Assembly: GCA_027924585.1 (NCBI GenBank)
Contig: BSBM01001924.1
Coordinates: forward strand, 21,652-85,651
Direction of reading: 5' to 3'
Length of the DNA stretch: 64,000 nucleotides
From: Larix kaempferi
Lineage: Eukaryota; Streptophyta; Pinopsida; Pinales; Pinaceae
Position numbers and translations under genes: made by a program. A model generated the notes under the pieces. It was given only the letters and a program-made list of their open reading frames with translations. It made no database searches and was not told the DNA's origin. This document shows positions 47,190 through 59,196 of the stretch, one piece after another. The stretch's first letter is position 1; each line of letters begins with the position of its first letter.

Positions 47190-49065
47190 AGATGTCACAA
47201 GGTTCAATTGCAGATACAAAGTTTTAACCTAGAAATCAAATAGTGTCAAACATCTAGGAGGAGTTGATATGGTATTGGGGTTGAGTGGTTGCTAATGTTA
47301 GGTACTTATGGCGCAAACCACCAGAAAAATTTTATCAAATTCAAATGGAAAGGAAAAATATATAAGTTTTGTATGGTTTCCAACCACCCTTCGCCAAAAT
47401 CATTTTGTCACATCAAATGGAAAAATTGAATCGAAAGGGAGCCTCTATATATATAGCACAATGTTATTGGATGGAGACTCTAGTAGTTGAACTTATATGT
47501 TCCAAAAGACCAAAGATAAAAGATATTATTGAAAAACATAGTGAAGTTGTCCAAGATCTACCCATGAACTAACCATCGGAATGATAAATTGAACATGTGA
47601 TTGAAGTAAAACCAAATTCGGCACCAAATAATAGTAAATTGTACTGATATCCACATCACCATAAGACAGAGATTGCAAGATCAATTCAAAGCCTCTTAAG
47701 ATGTGGAGTCATCACAAAAACCACAAGTCCAAATGCTGCTTTAGTCATTCTAGTTCAAAAAAAGGATGGATCCTCCAGGTTATTTATAGACTATAAAGGT
47801 CTAAACAAAATCAAAATAAAGAATAAATTCCCCATTTCATTCATTGATGAAATGCACAACACAAAAATACTTTTCAAACTCAAACTAAGATTAGGATATT
47901 ACCAAAGTCATGTACAATTGGAAGATATTCCAAAGACAACTTTCAAAACTCACAAGGGACATTATGAGTTTAAGGTGATACCATTTGGCTTGACTAATGC
48001 TCAAGCAACATTACAAATTGCTGTCAACAAACTTTTCCAACCCTATCTAAGAAAAGTCTGTAATTTGTTATGATATTCTTATCTACAGTAGAGCTTGGAA
48101 GGAACACCTCAAATACATTGCATAAGTATTGATCATACTATAAAAAACCAATTGTATGATGAGATGTCTAACTGTACATTTGAAAGAGAAGAGGTTGAAT
48201 ATTTAGGCCACATAATCTCAAAGGAAGGAGTTAATGCAGACTCAAATAAACTCAAGATTATTACAAAATGGCCAAAACTAAAAAATATGTCTAAATTGAC
48301 AAGATTTTTGGGTTTGATTCGATACCACAAAAAGTTCAAGAGGATTTATGCATACCTTGTAGCACTGCTTTTGAATGTTATTTATGCATACCTTGTAGCA
48401 CTGCTTTTTAATGTTATAACATAAAAATAATAACAATAAATTAATTAGGCTAATGTAAGGTCAAAAGGAACATACCCCTTCACCTTGTGTCCAGTCAATG
48501 CATATAAGTATACCGTCATGAGGCTCATTGTAATCATCATCTTATCATTTTTTATCAATCAATCATTATTCAATATATATTCTTATATATTTGCAGAAAT
48601 CCTCTGTCAATAGGTAATAAACAGGGAACTGTTTACTAATTGAACATGGTAAAAAGAACTCCTTTCAATGGAATGAAGAAGCATAACAATGGTTTGAGTT
48701 GATGAAAAAGGTAATGGCATCCACTTTCATCTTGGCTACACCAGATTTCTCTAAACCCTTGGTAGTAGAGTGTGATGTTTCATGTTTCCAAGTTCAGGCT
48801 GTAATAATGCAAGAAGGGCACACAATAGCTTCTGAAAGAATAAAGCTCAAACAAAGAGAATGCTTAAAATCTACAAATGACAAGGAGATGTTAGCCGTCA
48901 TACATGCATTAGCCAAGTGGACCAATATCTAAAGGAAGCAAGTTTTTAATCTGCACTATCCATAACAATCTTCAATATCTATTCCAGCACAAAACACTAA
49001 CAACAGAACAACAAAAGTGGATAGATAAGATTGATGATCATAAGATAAAATAATTTAATAATGTC
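47190..49065 (+). pseudogene. Ty3 element F reverse transcriptase and RNase H
   Basis: After a protease-RT link (GVDMVLGLS) the plus strand reads LLRCGVITKTTSPNAALV, VQKKDGSSRLFIDYKGLNK, LRLGYYQSHVQLEDIPKTTF and FKVIPFGLTNAQATLQ, the order of a chromovirus-like reverse transcriptase. The catalytic YxDD region (about 48,065) is broken to a YDIL-like form. Then VEYLGHIISKEGVNAD and LTRFLGLIRYHKKF. RNase H follows from 48,700: FILATPDFSKPLVVECDVS, MQEGHTIAS, STNDKEMLAVIHALAKW, and in another frame LQYLFQHKTLTTEQQKWI. Stops and shifts throughout. An 80-bp tandem pair (TTATGCATACCTTGTAGCAC) interrupts it at 48,345-48,417. Integrase is not seen. Confidence 0.85.
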
Positions 49066-49689
49066 CAACAAATGACCACAAAAGTAGGTCAATGGGACTA
49101 TGTGGTACCATGAGTTAATAAAAAGTGTGAGCGCTAAGGCGCTCTTATAAAAAGCAAGAGGTAAAACTCTAACCTAAAAAACAAAAAGAGCTAACACCAA
49201 AGATGGAGAGCCAATCCAGAAAATCAATCTACAAAGAGAACCGATACAAAAAATATATATACAAGGGGAGTGGATCTGGAATTTGTAATACAAAAATGGT
49301 GAATATGCCATGGTGCACTAGAAGCATCTCTCCTAACATCCGAAGCCGAATGAAGGAATCTCAAAATAGTCCTCTATCTGAGGAAGAACTAGAAGAGGAG
49401 CTATAATGGGTAATGTGTTGCCGCATGGAGTGGGGGAGCCTATTGTTGTGATCTGAATGAAGTTGTCGGACTGCTGGGATGGGACCAAGACTGGCCACGT
49501 CATTGGTGTCGAGCAAAGGTGGAGGTTGTCCTTCGTGTCCAAATTAATCTCCCGTCAAAAGTTGTGTCGTCTTCTGTCGATCTCTTGGTGCCCCTAGAGG
49601 AAGGGAGCAACAAAAAGAAGGAAGTGATTTGCTAAGTGGGGGGTTGGTCCTAATTTCGAATGTCACTAGGGGATGTGGGAGAGAAGTTA
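49066..49689. other. Junction DNA between Ty3 F and the LINE 3' end
   Basis: No clear gene. The right part is probably LINE 3' untranslated sequence on the minus strand; no poly-T run marking a LINE tail was found. Confidence 0.35.
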
Positions 49690-50463
49690 GAGGGCCTCCT
49701 GCAAGTATAAGGCCAGACATCTCTGGTCAGGATATCTAAAGAAACTAGTCAAAGTTTGAAGCTCCATGAGAAGAAAGTCCCTAAAAAGATAATGGAACCA
49801 CCCTTGAATCTCATAGTAGACACGGCACCAAAAGATGAAGTGCTCCTCGATCTCAACCTCTTGAAGATGACATAACTGGCAAATCCTATCTGATCGGTCA
49901 ATCTAATGATCTATCTCTACCATAAGATGATGAGAACCCACTCTGAACTAGCCCAAAGGAATGCGAAGAGCATGTGCCCAATGGCGGAGTGTGTAATGGG
50001 GCCAAACAATGAGACTATCACTGAGATCCATGAAATGTGTAGCATAAAAAGCAATCTTTGGACGCAGCCCGCCTTGGGGGTTGATCCAAGTGACCTGCAC
50101 GAACTGTCTACAAATGTTGTCTCGGGTGATTGTATTCAACTCCTACTTGGTAGGTAAAAGGCAACTAGGCACATCCAAGGAATACCTAAATGGAGGAAGT
50201 TGGCCCATCACAATACCAACAAATGCCAAAAGATTTGTAACTCCCGCATACCAAGATATAGTGCAGCCTAAAGGGCTATCCAATGCAATGGGAGGTAGGC
50301 CAAATACAGGTACCAATCTTTCCCCATCGTTGAGTCAGCAAATCTCTGAAGACAGTGTAGGAGTGAGATAAGACTAAACACAATCTCAAGCAGAAAGGGT
50401 TGGGCCCTAAACTCTACAAGTATAATGGGCTAAGGTACTGTTTGTTTTAATTTAATGATGCAA
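49690..50463 (-). pseudogene. LINE C-terminal part (left of Copia K)
   Basis: On the minus strand, near 49,925-49,800, the frame reads SDRICQLCHLQEVEIEEHFI then FWCRVYYEIQGWFHYLFRD, a Cys/His motif (C-x2-C..H..C) like the zinc-binding end of plant LINE ORF2. Upstream (50,440-50,250) LVEFRAQPFLLEIVF and RFADSTMGKDWYLYLAYLP resemble the region between RT and this motif. It continues the LINE at 61,036-62,340, from which it is split by Copia K. Stops present. Confidence 0.72.
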
Positions 50464-50468
50464 CAAAG

Positions 50469-50956
50469 TGTTGGTGTTGTAGCATCATGAGGTAACCTCA
50501 TGACAAAAGACCAGCCATGAACCGCCTAGTTCTAGAAAGGAAACCCCCAAAAAGTTCTAGAAAGGAAACCCCCCGGAAAGTTCTAGAAAGCCCCAAAAAA
50601 CATGGAAATAGAAAATGAAGGTATAAATAAGAAGGACGGCTATTTCATTTGCACATCAAGCAATTCGCTCTGCTTTCCAAGACAAGTTTGCAATTGAGGA
50701 AGAGAACAAAGCAGCAGCAGAAGAAGACTATTTTCTGGGTTTAATATATTTGGGTTTATCCTCTTCTTATATCTGATGTACTTATATTTTGAATCTCTAA
50801 ATAAGAAAGGTTGGTTGGGTTTTTTCTCAAGTTTGGGTTTTCCCAGGATAAAATCTTTGTGTCTCTTTGTTTTTGTGCATGGTTATTCTTTCAGTGATCT
50901 TTATTTGTTTCCGCCGCAAATAATTGAAATTATATTGCTATTATAAAACTCTAACA
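50469..50956 (+). mobile_element. 5' LTR of Copia K (488 bp)
   Basis: Starts TGTTGGTGTTGTAGC and ends AACTCTAACA, directly followed by the primer site TGGTATCAGAGT (50,957-50,968; 11 of 12 match to initiator tRNA-Met). A GGTATAAATAAG TATA box is near 50,613. A 20-bp piece, AGTTCTAGAAAGGAAACCCC and variants, is repeated three times near its 5' part. Confidence 0.92.
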
Positions 50957-51186
50957 TGGTATCAGAGTAGTGTTGAAAGAAGCCATTGTCAAAAACTAGG
51001 GCTTCCTATTTTAGCCCTTTCTCTCCACACATTGGTTTAATTCTCGGAGTTCTGGAGCTCGCCTTGGTAGGGCGCACCTATTGGTGAAGTCAGATTCCAG
51101 TTTCAACAAGTTTCAAATTTTGATCCTCTCTTGCTAGGGTTTCTAGATCAAGTTTCAGCTTCCATCCTGCAGTCAAGACAAACAGT

Positions 51187-51640
51187 GTTAAAGTTGAAGA
51201 TAGACTTGATGGGGCTTCCAAGTTCAATTCATGGAAGTCTAGGGTACTCATCCTCTTAAAAGAGAATGATCTTCTAAAATTTGTGGAAGGAGTACCAAAA
51301 CCAGAACCAAAGAAGTCATCATGGAAGAAGAATGATGCTAAGGCAAGAAGGATTCTAACAGATTATGTCAAAGATCACTTGATACCTCAGATCTCCCAGA
51401 AGAAGACAACCAAAGGAATGTTTGATGTCTTGAAGAAGTTATTTGAGAATAGCAATGTCAACAGAGCACATGCCTTAAGACAAAAACTCTCAAATGTCAA
51501 GATGACTAGAGCAGATTCAACTGTGTCTTACTTCATGAAGATTTTTGAACTAAAGGATCAATTGGGCACCATTGGAGAGATAGTTGCAGATAGAGAGCTT
51601 GTCATGATGACCCTCAATGGTCTTCCCCATTCTTGGGAAC
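51187..51640 (+). pseudogene. Copia K Gag, first part (cut by E2)
   Basis: An open stretch from about 51,187 reads VEDRLDGASKFNSWKSR, LLKENDLLKFVEGVPKP, ARRILTDYVKDHLIPQIS, FDVLKKLFENSNVNRAHALR, VSYFMKIFELKDQLGTIGE and VMMTLNGLPHSWE. This is the UBN2-type Copia Gag domain in full order with no stop for about 150 codons. An ATG at 51,283 is internal to the domain, so the true start is further upstream and not visible. The frame breaks at 51,641 where E2 inserted; it resumes at 54,880. Confidence 0.88.
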
Positions 51641-54600
51641 TGTTGCCACCAGAATGAGCACCTGGTTAACACAACAAAAATCTATGCTATTGCTCAATGC
51701 GCCCTTGGAGGCAAGTCTCGAGTCAAGGCTGTCACCTGATCTTGACTCCTTCGTTTAGGCCAACATCTAATCGAAGCCAAGGGGGTAGTCCCTATGGAAT
51801 GTTTCTAAGGTTATTTAGAAAGTTTCGGTGAATTAATTATGAATGTTTTTTAGAAGTTTTTAAAAAGGTTTATGATTAAAAATAGTCCAAGTTCGTTTGC
51901 AAAGTTACTACCTTATAGATAAGCTTTCAACAGCAAAAATGAAATGACCACCACTATACATAACACAACAAATTATGATATTAAGCAAAAGTAAATAAAT
52001 AGTTGTTGTGGACCAGTGCCAAATGGAGTCAATACACAAGATAAAACAATGTTGTTGAAAGTAAATGTTTTGCAAGTGTCTCTTGGTTACTTTTAACTTA
52101 CTAATGATTCGAAGTTATTTAGGGAAAAAAGGGGGCACTCCTGAGATATTGTGAGGTACATGGAGCAATGTCTGGAAATTGAAGGATGGTGGCTCCTCAC
52201 GAAGACATGTAGGTTGGAATGGAGTCTCTAGGGCGGTGTTCAACACTACACCAACAAGGGTGTAGCCTAACTGTGCCCTGAGGTCGCCTACCAGTTGTTC
52301 CCCGCTTCTTCTGAGAAATTTCCCCACGCAAAGTTCAATTAACTGTAGTGTTGGATTTCCACTATGTGAAGGGTAGTAAATTTTATTAGGTGAGTTGTTT
52401 AAATTAGATGTGAAGATTTACAGAATAGCTTACAAGTCTTTATGATTTCCCGCAGGGCCAGGCAAAATGCCCACAAGGGGAAAGAGCATACTTTGAGCTA
52501 TAAGCTAAATATTTATTCTTGTTAATGCTTGAAAGAATAAAGTGCTTTAAATAGAAAAGAAAGCAGCACAAAATCTATGTGTCACTTTTCTGATCATCCA
52601 CCACTAATCGGCAATGGCTTTATGTGGTGGTGAGAGCATACTCCATGGCAACGAGATTTGTGTTATTTCTAAGTTAATCTTGCAAAAATAAAAGATGAAG
52701 TAAAAGCAAAATTATTAAAGTAAAGTATACACCCTGCAATTTAAAAGGTGTGTCTTTGTTTGGTGTATTGTTAGAAAAGTTTATACCACAAAAATTAGAT
52801 GGTGCAAATCCCCCCAGGGGGGATGGGGTGTGGGTGTTGTGTATCCCACTTGCTCTCGTTTAATAATTTTACAATCAAAGCTTAAAATAAGTGCCACTTA
52901 GTCCATTTATAGTTGGATCTAAGGGCTTACAATTATATAGAAAAATGCACAAGTGGATGGGGGTCCACAGGAAGTATTTTTTTGTTCTTTTTGAAGAGTT
53001 TTGGTCACAAATCCACCCACATTCGTCACAGGCCTGCTAAAAACCAGCGAGCTAAAATGCTGCAAATTAGTGGTTAAAACATACAAAACTACATAAAAAT
53101 ACAAGATCTTATAGTTGCAAAAATATTGGAAATTATTAAGCACTTTCAAGCATAAGAGACTAGATATAGATCAACGATTTAACTTTGAAATGAAGCTCTC
53201 TAGATCTATCAGAAGCAAGAGATTTTAAAAATGAACTTTGAATCTATTCTACTTGCTTCAAGAAAAACATAAAAGAAAGATGATTTTGTTTATGTGAGAG
53301 GATGGAACAACCACAAGTTTTTTAGCTTCGGAAGAGAAGAGGAAGATTGATGCTTGCAAAACCAATATGTTAAACCAAAAATAGAAGCAACCAGCCACCA
53401 AGCTTGGAAGAAGAGTCAAGACTAGATCAACCTCCAAAGCTTAGCATCCAATCCTGCACAACTTCAAAAGCACTCATACACCAAATGGATTAAATCTAGT
53501 ATATCAAAGGAAAGAGATTAGAAGGGCAATAGTATAGCTGACTTCATGTGTTGCTCTCAGATCTCTAAACAATTAAATATACATAAGCAAGTTAAAAACT
53601 ATGAATGCTTACTCTATTAGACTCAAAGAGCCTTACCAAGCTAGATCAATCCACAATAGTGATATGAAAGCAAAAATGAAATTGTACAAATATACCTCAA
53701 CCGAGTGCATGCATCAACATGGAACAAGAGCAACCAATCTTGACCTCCAAAGTCTTCAAAATATTATTCAACAAATAGCCAAAACCTAGACAATACATGA
53801 GCAAAGGTTCAATGCTCCATCATGAAAAAATGAGCATGAGATACCTTGCTTATATAGAAAAATGAGAGAGGGAGAGGTGCACTTCCCAAGATAGATCCTC
53901 TTTGACACTTGGAGAAATGGATTGATACACTTGGAAAAGGCTTGTTGACACATGTGAGAGGTTTGGGGAGGTTAATGACACCTTTCTCCAACCATTTGAC
54001 ACTTTTCAACCTCCACTTGACACCTCTCCAACCACAAATTCAACCCCCCTTTTGGTGGTTCTCCAATCTTCAATCAAATCATCATTTATTTGCTCAATAT
54101 TCTCCCCGATTTGATTGCCAATCAAAGGAGATTTGATTGTCAATCAAAGGAGATTTGATTCCAACACATTTCCTTGATCCGTGGGATTGGGATTTTGTCT
54201 TTATAATGTCTTTTTAGCCTTTTTGAGTAAATATTAATTTTGGAGATAAATACTCACTCGAAACTTAGGAAAAGTGGGTTTAGGGGTTTTGTGGGTGCTC
54301 AGAGTTAGAAAACAAGCACCCCCATGCCAAAATTCACCTCCTAACCACACTTTTATCACTTATTTTATTTTTTAATTAAGATTTTAAAAAAATCCCGTTA
54401 AATGGGAAAAATTATTTTTCTCCAAATGACTTAAAAATTCTAGGGGACCTAGTGCATGTCCTTATGACTCATTATTGATGGCTAGCATGTTTAAAATACA
54501 TACACATAGGCTTTAATAACCTCCCTAATGACCTCCCTAGGCTCGACCACCATGGAAAATACTCCAGCTTTGGAGGTGTGAGTGAAAAACTCAGGAATTA

Positions 54601-54874
54601 TACGCCAGTGAAGCACAACGCATAATTCCTAAGGAAAAAACACTCTAGAGTATCCCTTTGATAGCAAAACCTAAGATAGGCCAAGCCTTTTACAAAAGTA
54701 TCATGCTTAGACCAACTTATTACAATTCCCCCAAGGGGTTCTGGACATACAAATTTTACAAAGGGACAAAAATTTGGCCTGATGAACCTCTGAACACTGC
54801 TGATGAACAATTAGATTGTTCGAGTCTTCAACGGTTCACTCGGAATCCACTAAGTGCAATTTTAGTGGATGACA
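51641..54874 (-). mobile_element. Solo LTR E2 (3,234 bp) inside Copia K gag
   Basis: Starts TGTTGCCACC and ends GTGGATGACA with a perfect GGAAC duplication on both sides (51,636-51,640 and 54,875-54,879). Gag continues in sense after its removal (WE then PFIQSIS). Related to E1 over its whole length. A CTTATATAGAAA TATA-like site is at about 53,849; orientation is taken from E1 and is uncertain. Short frames inside are chance. Confidence 0.9.
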
Positions 54875-54879
54875 GGAAC

Positions 54880-55255
54880 CATTCATTCAGAGCATTAGTG
54901 GGTGATCCAAATTGCCCTAGTTTGACCGGTTATGGGCAGATTGCATTCAAGAGGAGTCTAAACTTGCAGCTAGAAACAATTTGCCACAACCATATGATGT
55001 AGAAAATCACTGCTCATGCAAAGAAGGGAAGGGGAAGAAAATTTGGAAGACCATCCCCAGCTTTAGATTAGGAACCAAAGAAGAAGAAGGATCTTTCACA
55101 CATCCAGTATGACAGGTGTGACAAGTTTGGTCACTATGCTGTAGATTGTCCTCAAATAAAGAGAGGGAAGCAACATGCATCAACAACTCATGTCGATGAG
55201 GAACCTCCACCGAAAAAGGAAAAACCTAATGAGATGACAACCAGATATTTCTTTT
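54880..55255 (+). pseudogene. Copia K Gag, second part with damaged zinc knuckle
   Basis: Resumes with a shifted SIS.., FDRLWADCIQEESKLAARNN, then KKGRGRKFGRPSP and KKKKDLSHIQ. The CCHC knuckle reads YDRCDKFGHYAVDC: the first Cys (usually CYRCDKFGHYAxxC) is Tyr (TAT at 55,108-55,110). Stops and one shift precede it. A short acidic-basic tail (DEEPPPKKEKPNEM) ends Gag. No protease follows. Confidence 0.82.
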
Positions 55256-55594
55256 GATTTTTTATTGTAATTGGGCCATTTTCCCTGGTACGGGAGTCCA
55301 ACAAATTTCTTATTTTATTTTGTTATCATTATTGTAATTGGGCCATTTTCCCTAGTACAAGAGCCCAAAAGAATTGATTCAATTTTTTTATGTTAAATAA
55401 GATGATATCATTGAGCCAGGGAAAGTGTCATGACTCATAAGATGCATATGAGGCAGGAAGTATTGCTTCCATGACAAAGGGAGCAAATCTCAGAGCCTTA
55501 AGATATATGGGAAGATGTTCAATGTTTGTATATTTTTGTACTTGATGAGTTTGAGCTTCAGAAGGAGCAGAGGAAGCTGGCTTCAGGTTCTAAG
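55256..55594 (+). repeat. Copia K noncoding DNA with a tandem pair
   Basis: TTATTGTAATTGGGCCATTT and about 20 more bases occur at 55,263 and 55,328. The DNA is noncoding and leads to the hAT insertion point. Confidence 0.6.
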
Positions 55595-55646
55595 CAGAGC
55601 AGCTGGGAATCGACCCCCCCCCCTCGAATCGATCCCAAATCGCGCT

Positions 55647-55706
55647 CCGGACGGAATCGATGAGGGATCGATTTTGGAAGCGCGATTCCTCATCGATTCC
55701 GTCCGG
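55647..55706. repeat. Perfect 19-bp hairpin in the hAT left subterminal region
   Basis: CCGGACGGAATCGATGAGG (55,647-55,665) is exactly complementary to CCTCATCGATTCCGTCCGG (55,688-55,706) with a 22-base loop. It lies about 50 bp from the transposon end, where hAT transposases bind subterminal repeats. Confidence 0.93.
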
Positions 55707-56296
55707 AATCGATTTTGAAATTCGCGAATTGAGGGAAAAAAAACGATCCCTGCCTTTCTGTAATTCGACTGGGAATCGTCGCTCCGAGGTCGATCCTGGG
55801 TCGATCCCGAATCGAATCCGAATTGAACCCAACCAAAAAAAATCGATTCCGAGGGCGATTCCGCGGACGGGCGGATTTTTGAAATTTTTTTTATTTTTGG
55901 AATTTTTTTTAGGGTTTTTTTTGGTGGGATAGGTCACTTTGGGCCAATAAAAGGTGAATGAGTCCATTTGGACTCATTCCATTACTCATTTGCTTGATTG
56001 GGAAGAGTTTGAGCTTGGAGTGAGTTTGCTAGTTGTTTGAGAGCTTTGAGCATTGAGTGGGAGATTGAAGGGGAGAGCTTGCAAGGGAGATTGAAGCTTC
56101 CATAGAGACATTCAACCACCATTGAAGAGCTAAAAGGTAGGCTCTATAAACTCATCTTTGTTTGTTTTTGCAATTTTTTTTCACTATGTTAAAAAATGGA
56201 AAACTTGCAATGTTCTCTTCTCCTACTCTTTCCAATATCTTCTTCTCCATCATTCTATTGCAGGGAACAAGTGACTCTCATCTTGAATCAAGAAAC

Positions 56297-58756
56297 ATGA
56301 TGGGTATGTGGTTTTGGTTTTTCATTCCACTTCTTCTCATTATGATGGTGTTGGGAAGTAGATGTGGTGGTGGTAGTGATGAGGGGGAAGAGGTAGAGAG
56401 TGATGCATACCAAGGAGAAGAGGAGGAAGGGGAAGAGGGTGATGATGATGAGGATGAGGGTGAGGGTGATGTGGGGCAAAAACAAAAAGACACAACACCT
56501 TTGTGGAAGTATGTGACAAGGCAAAGGGGAGGGAGAGGGGGTGGAACCACAAAGTTTGGATGCCCCCATTGTGGGAAAACATACACAGGTTCATATACCC
56601 GGGTGAGAAAGCATTTGTGTGGGGTTATGCCATGCGATGTAGGTAAGTCTCATGGAGTCAAAACTTGTGACAAAGTGGGAGCTAAAGAGAGAAGCAAATA
56701 CAAGATGGAAGAAGAGGTCGCTCAAAACAAGTCCAAGAGATCGAGGGTTGATTCTGAATCCCCACAGAAAATGTTTGGTAGTGGAGCTGCTGCTGGATCA
56801 TCATCGGCTCGATCGGGAGCCTCATCTCCCCATGGAGTCTCGCCTATACGAAGAACATTATCTGATTTCCTTGACCAAGGTTGTAGAGATGATGTGGATT
56901 CAAAAGTTTATAGGTTTCTCTATGCATGTGGTGTGCCATTCAATGTTCTTCGCTCACCCTATTAGCATGAAATGGTACAAGCCATCAATGGTGGCCCTCA
57001 AGGATACAGAAGCCCTGGGTATGACAAAGCTAGAACCGTGGGACTTGACAAGGAAAGAGCCAAAATCAATAGTGCTCTTGGAAAGTTCACAAATGATTGG
57101 TCCAACTATGGGGTATCCATTGTATCTGATGGGTGGACAAATGTTAAAGGCAAACCATTGATAAATATTCTTGGCGTTTCTGCTAGCGGTGCGGTCTTCC
57201 TTTCAGCCCATGACTACTCAGATCGCTACAAGCCCGCTATTAATATTGCACAACCTTTACTTAAAACCATTCAGGAGATTGGGCCATACAATGTCATTCA
57301 AGTCATCACTGATAATGCTGCTAATTGTAAGGCAGCAAGAGCAATCACTATGGATAAGTATCCCAACATATTTTGGTCAGGGTGTTTGGTTCACACATTG
57401 AACCTTTTGATGCGTGATATTGTTAAGATGAAGGACAATAATTACCGATGGATTGGTGCCTTGTACAAGAGAGGTAAGAAAATTATCAAATTTATTGCCA
57501 ATCATAGCATGGCCCACCACATTTTTCGCAATCACTCTAAGTTGGAGCTATTGAAGATTGTAAAGACTAGATTTGCTAGCTACTACCTCACCTTCAGGAG
57601 GCTTTTGAAGGTAAGAGAGGCATTGGCTAGTATGGTATCAAGTGATCCATGGCAAGAATTGAAAGACAGAGTTGCAAGTGCATCAGATAAAAGTGACTTT
57701 CAGGAGGTGGAGGACACCGTTCTTGAAGGTCATTTTTGGTCACAGGTTAGGTATGTTCTGCAGTTCACCAAGCCAGTTTATAACATGATTCGTTTTGCAG
57801 ATACAAATCAGCCGGTGATTGGGGAGGTATATGAGCAGATGAATAGCATGCTTGGTCAAATCAAAGACATTGTTGAGGAAAGAGATGCAGTCTTGTATGA
57901 CCATATTCATAAACTTGTGGTCAAAAGGTGGGATAATCTAAATGTTCCACTCCATGCCCTTGCATATGTCCTCACCCCAAAATACTATTCTCCAATTTGG
58001 TTGGCCCAACCTGCACTTGGGGATGGAGTCAGGAAAAAACCCCACACAGATCCAGAGGTTGCTGCTGGGTATATGCTTGCATTAGAAAAGTTGGTCCCTG
58101 ATGAGGAAGAGTGTGCTCAAGTACGGAGTGAATTGAGCATATACATAAGTGAGCATGGACGCTTTGGTTCCCTGTTTGCAACCAAAGATCGAGACAGATT
58201 GGATCCTATCCATTGGTGGAACATGCATGGATCTGGAGCCACATATTTGCATAAATTGGCGCTGAAGGTGCTATCACAGGTTGTTAATAGCTCTTCTGCA
58301 GAGAGGTGTTGGAGCACCTACAACTTCATCCACGGTGTAAAGAGAAACAGTCTGAATGTAGATCGCGCAGAAAGCTTGGTTTATGTGCACTACAACTTGA
58401 GGTTGTTATCCCATTATTGTGAGGCGGCCAAGAATGATAGAACATTTTTTACTTGGGACAACAATCCAGGGGAGGCTAATGTGGAGGATGGAGCCATAGC
58501 ATTAGAGCGCTTGGAGGCTGAACTATTGGGTGATCATGATGATCCAATTCAGACTACCTATACAGAGATGCCACCCCCAAGCAGAAGCAGCTTTCCAAAT
58601 GCAGGATTTTTGCCTTTAGCTTCACAATGTCCAATTTCAGCCCGCGGGGGCCATTCATCTTCTACTCATGTTCCACGATCACTTCCACCAGCACCTATTC
58701 CACCTAGAACACGAGAAAAGAAATTGGAAGTTACTCGTGGCAAGCGGAAAGCTTAG
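56297..58756 (+). pseudogene. hAT transposase with one in-frame stop
   Basis: One frame runs from ATG 56,297 to the stop at 58,754-58,756 with a single TAG at 56,963, where relatives likely have Trp (RSPY, stop, HEMVQAIN; a TGG-to-TAG change). N-terminal: very acidic run, then a BED zinc finger (LWKYVTRQ..FGCPHCGKTYTGSYTRVRKHLCG). After the stop: DUF659-like part with VSDGWTNVKG, VITDNAANCKAA and WSGCLVHTLNLLMRDI, giving catalytic-type Asp 53 and 114 and Cys138/His141 of the second segment. C-terminal hAT dimerisation region SSSAERCWSTYNFIHGVKRN has the catalytic-type Glu 444. It cuts and pastes hAT ends in the nucleus. An intron is likely in the leader: donor AAAAG|GTAGGC near 56,134, acceptor TTGCAG at 56,263; hence start 56,297 rather than earlier ATGs. 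Confidence 0.9.
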
Positions 58757-59196
58757 TAGATTCATAGTACTTTGTAGTTTGTACTTTGTATTTCATTTTC
58801 ATGTTTATTTTGGCGGTTGGCCTATTTTGTAAACATTATGGCCTAGTTTGATGGCGAATATTATATGTTGAAATTTGAAGGTTGATGTTGTTGATGATTG
58901 ATGATTGATGATTTGATGATGATCATTTAATGACAATGTTATAAGTTATAGCTACTAGAATCTAGAAGACGAGATGATTAATGTTATATCAATGTGTACT
59001 AAATGGTTATATGAATATCTAGATTCTATGTTTTGATGTTTTCTATAGCTAATTTGGCATAATACATGTTTTTTTTAATTTATATGCATCAAAATATATT
59101 AAAATATATATTATATAAAAAACGCTCCCGAAACGGAAGCTTTTGAAAATTTCGCTTTTCGCTCCCACTCCCGCTCCCAACAGCGTTGGTTCTAAG

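Larger units (their letters stand above)
55595..59188 (+). mobile_element. hAT DNA transposon, 3,594 bp
   Basis: Flanked by a perfect 8-bp duplication GTTCTAAG (55,587-55,594 and 59,189-59,196), the size made by hAT transposases. Left end CAGAGCAGCTGGGAATCG and right end (reverse) CAACGCTGTTGGGAGCGG agree at 11 of 18 positions. GAATCGAT-type subterminal motifs crowd the left 250 bp and CGCTCCC motifs the right 80 bp. Inside is one transposase gene with a single nonsense codon. Sharp target copies and a near-open frame suggest a recent insertion. Confidence 0.93.

Noticed and set aside
56278-56594. Minus-strand frames rich in Pro, Ser and His opposite the hAT acidic region
   Set aside because: They are the complement of GAA/GAT repeats coding the acidic run of the transposase and have no motif of their own.
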